From NCBI GenBank assembly GCA_030427085.1, contig JAUHXH010000001.1, positions 620,001 through 684,000 of the forward strand: DNA of 64,000 bases. The letters are read 5' to 3'. The stretch is from Gammaproteobacteria bacterium (lineage in GTDB: Bacteria > Pseudomonadota > Gammaproteobacteria > Pseudomonadales > Halieaceae). Shown piece by piece: positions 62,265 to 64,000 of the stretch (position 1 is the stretch's first letter; each line of letters begins with the position of its first letter). The position numbers and the translations under genes are program-made. The notes under the pieces were generated by a model. The model saw only the letters and a program-made list of their open reading frames with translations. It was not told the DNA's origin and ran no database searches.

Positions 62265-62584
62265 CTCGGCTTGCAGGGATCATACTATTCCTACTTTGGC
62301 TGCCAACGGCGTGGGGGAAAACGCCGGTATTTGAGGTGGAGATTCGTGACCATTTGTTTCACCCCGAGGAAATACATATCCCCGCTAACACCAAGGTTAA
62401 GCTGGTGGTCTACAACCGTGATGCCACGCCAGAGGAATTCGAAAGTTACGAACTCAATCGCGAGAAAGTGATTATGGGTGGCCGCAAGGCCAATATCTTC
62501 ATTGGCCCGCTTGAGCCCGGTACTTACCCCTTCTTTGGCGAATTCAATCCGAAGACGGCCCAGGGCCGGGTCGTGGTGGAGTAG
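62261..62584 (+). CDS. Cupredoxin-like periplasmic protein
   Basis: 107 residues with signal peptide (GIILFLLWLPTAWG) and one cupredoxin fold (FEVEIRDHLFHPEEIHIPAN, VYNRDATPEEFESYELN, EPGTYPFFGEF). The cysteine needed for a type 1 copper site is missing, so it is probably not blue-copper; it could deliver or hold iron or copper through the Glu/His residues. Family members sit beside FTR1 permeases in iron-uptake operons, as here. ATGA overlap with the kinase gene. Confidence 0.85.
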   Translation: MTRLAGIILFLLWLPTAWGKTPVFEVEIRDHLFHPEEIHIPANTKVKLVVYNRDATPEEFESYELNREKVIMGGRKANIFIGPLEPGTYPFFGEFNPKTAQGRVVVE

Positions 62585-62589
62585 GGTAG

Positions 62590-63372
62590 ATGCTACTGAA
62601 CTCCGTCATTCTCATACTGCGCGAGGTTCTGGAGGCCGCTGTGTTGGTGAGTGTTCTGCTGGCCTTATCTCGCTCCCTGGGCCAGGGCTTGCGCTGGGTC
62701 TGGTGGTCATTACCCCTCGCCCTGGTCGGCAGCTTATGGTTTGCGACTTCTATGGATACACTCACTGATGCCCTTGACGGTGCAGGACAGGAAGTAGCCA
62801 ATGCCGCGCTACAGGTATTGGTGTTTGTAAGTATTGTGGTAGTAGTCTTCATAGAGGGCATCTGGTCCACCCGCCTTGGGTTGATAATGCGCCTCGTGAT
62901 GGTCTGCGCAGTATCACTTGCCCTGATCAGGGAGGGCTCTGAAATCTGGATATATGTCAGTGGCTTTGCGGCAGTCCCTGATTTGCGTACTCCTGTTCTC
63001 ACAGGCAGCGCAATGGGCGCAGGTATTGGTATAAGTCTCGGCGTCCTTCTCTACTCTAGCTTGCGGGCGTTGCCGTCGGTATGGCAGCGCCCCGCTTGCC
63101 TGGCGCTGCTGGCACTCATCGGGGCCGGTATGGTGATGCAGGCTAGTATGCTGTTGGAGCAGGTGGACTGGCTGGAGGCTGGAGAAGCGCTGTGGGATAG
63201 CGCTTCTCTTGTCAGCGAGGGTTCTCTCCGTGGCGAACTGCTTTACGCGGTTTTTGGCTATGAAGCCACACCCAGTCCTGTGCAGGGAGCGCTTTACATG
63301 GCCAGTCTGGTTGCGATGGTAACCGCCTACTATTCATCCCGATTTCTGAGGAAACGATTGAATGAGCAATAG
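62590..63372 (+). CDS. FTR1-family iron permease
   Basis: A 260-residue inner-membrane protein with seven hydrophobic segments. The FTR1/EfeU motif REVLE is at residues 11-15 in the first helix and REGSE at 114-118 in the fourth, the two RExxE motifs that bind Fe3+. Iron import is coupled to a ferroxidase or cupredoxin, here the protein encoded just upstream. No peroxidase gene (EfeB) follows. It overlaps the next gene by 11 bases. Confidence 0.88.
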   Translation: MLLNSVILILREVLEAAVLVSVLLALSRSLGQGLRWVWWSLPLALVGSLWFATSMDTLTDALDGAGQEVANAALQVLVFVSIVVVVFIEGIWSTRLGLIMRLVMVCAVSLALIREGSEIWIYVSGFAAVPDLRTPVLTGSAMGAGIGISLGVLLYSSLRALPSVWQRPACLALLALIGAGMVMQASMLLEQVDWLEAGEALWDSASLVSEGSLRGELLYAVFGYEATPSPVQGALYMASLVAMVTAYYSSRFLRKRLNEQ

Positions 63373-64000
63373 AAATCTTATTGCGAAACTTCTGGTCCTA
63401 TACGGGCTGGCCGGTTTGGCTGTGCCAGCTTTCGGCGATGGATCGGTGATAGACAAAATATATCATCCCTATGTTGAGCAGTTGGAGTGGGAACTCGAGT
63501 GGCGCATGACCCACGAAAATGAAAATCCCCAGACGGGTGTTGATCGACCACAGACCCACAAGTTGGGATTGGGGCACGGCATTGGCGAATATCTATTTGC
63601 GGAGGCCTATCTGATCGGGCAGCGTTCCGCCGATGACAGCCTGAACCTATACGCGTATGAAGTGGAGGCCTTGTGGCAACTATCAGAGCAAGGGGAGTAT
63701 GTTGTCGATTACGGGCTCCTGTTCGAATTGGAAAAGGAGCATGATGAGGATATCTGGGAATATGCCACGACACTGCTGCTGGAGAAGGAGTTCGGGCGCT
63801 ACAGCACAACCGCAAACATCGGTTTAATTTACGAATGGGGCGACGATATCGACAATGAGTGGGAAACCTCGTTGGCGTTACAGGGCCGCTATCGAATGTC
63901 TCCTCGCCTGGAGCCTGCGGTTGAACTCTATATGGGAGAAGACACTCTTGGGCTAGGGCCGGTTCTCATGGGTATGGAGCGAATTGGCGCCCTGCAAGCC
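63362..64000 (+). CDS. Exported beta-rich protein, likely outer-membrane, 3' partial
   Basis: The frame opens at ATG 63362, inside the end of the permease gene, and stays open to the window edge (213 codons). A signal peptide (LIAKLLVLYGLAGLAVPAFG) is followed by alternating strands such as LEWELEWRMTHENENPQTGV, YLFAEAYLIGQRSADDSLNL and LYAYEVEALWQLSEQGEY, ending EPAVELYMGEDTLGLGPVL. That pattern and the acidic-aromatic content suggest a small outer-membrane beta-barrel, perhaps the outer-membrane step of the iron system. The family is not recognised. Confidence 0.7.
   Translation, partial: MSNRNLIAKLLVLYGLAGLAVPAFGDGSVIDKIYHPYVEQLEWELEWRMTHENENPQTGVDRPQTHKLGLGHGIGEYLFAEAYLIGQRSADDSLNLYAYEVEALWQLSEQGEYVVDYGLLFELEKEHDEDIWEYATTLLLEKEFGRYSTTANIGLIYEWGDDIDNEWETSLALQGRYRMSPRLEPAVELYMGEDTLGLGPVLMGMERIGALQA

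Noticed and set aside
1..64000. tRNA, rRNA or replication-origin signals
   Set aside because: No cloverleaf-like or rRNA-like segment and no iteron or DnaA-box cluster was noticed on reading; a covariance-model scan would be needed to exclude small RNAs.

Overview
This window reads as chromosome of a gammaproteobacterium, probably marine and near the Cellvibrionales (Halieaceae or Spongiibacteraceae type). That placement is an inference from protein style: TonB receptors beside YtcJ-like amidohydrolases, a DUF6502/DUF5666 pair, RND efflux sets and a thermostable-hemolysin/AMP-ligase cluster. No rRNA, tRNA or CRISPR array was seen. There are about 50 genes, most of them in tightly overlapping operons.

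Region 1 (1-16.9 kb) is a catabolic cluster. It holds the 3' part of a thiamine-diphosphate enzyme, a divergent Crp/Fnr regulator, and a plus-strand run: TonB-dependent receptor, YtcJ-type amidohydrolase, class III alcohol dehydrogenase (frmA type), a serine hydrolase with a cupin-like tail, a D-aminoacylase-like amidohydrolase, a second serine hydrolase, an FAD oxidoreductase, an FMN alpha-hydroxyacid oxidase and a second YtcJ-type amidohydrolase. Together these suggest outer-membrane import of an ester- or amide-containing compound, hydrolysis, oxidation of the released alcohol or hydroxyacid, and thiamine-dependent 2-oxoacid chemistry. The substrate is unknown.

Region 2 (17.0-22.2 kb) is a nest of Tn3-family elements. 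Two 119-bp ends of one lineage (X) are each joined to a different Tn3 lineage at exactly the same X nucleotide. The first is joined to a broken transposase (Y), the second to a complete 3.24-kb tnpA-only element (Z) with perfect 54-bp terminal repeats. The nest truncates a sulfatase on its left and an unidentified gene on its right.

Region 3 (22.2-31.8 kb) is a second catabolic cluster: IlvD/Edd-family dehydratase, alpha-hydroxyacid oxidase, D-2-hydroxyacid dehydrogenase, GntP-family permease and a serine hydrolase. The oxidase and hydrolase are close paralogs of region 1 genes. A fourth Tn3-family element (W, 28,724-31,824) cuts this hydrolase and, on its other side, an isoprenylcysteine-methyltransferase-like gene.

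Region 4 (31.8-55.2 kb) concerns metals, sulfur and efflux. It has a GDT1/TMEM165 transporter, a merC/MerR-type mini-operon without merA, a cytochrome b561 with an acidic loop, two membrane-anchored LuxR-type regulators, a Crp/Fnr-DUF2892 pair, a DUF6502-DUF5666 pair whose promoter lies in a 48-bp palindrome, a CusABC-like heavy-metal RND operon with DUF3240, OsmC, a UshA/SoxB-like metallophosphatase, a rhodanese, and a BigR/SqrR-like repressor heading an RND pump operon. Fragments of a second GDT1 and a second cytochrome b561 at 54.8-55.2 kb are relics of a duplicated module.

Region 5 (55.3-64.0 kb) holds a TPR lipoprotein-like protein and a four-gene, fully overlapping operon: thermostable hemolysin family, AMP-dependent ligase, heme-oxygenase-like diiron oxidase and SDR. 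It is followed by a QseB/PmrA-type two-component system coupled to a cupredoxin-like protein, an FTR1-type permease and an outer-membrane-like protein cut by the window end. The four-gene operon is the best candidate here for an uncharacterised biosynthetic system.
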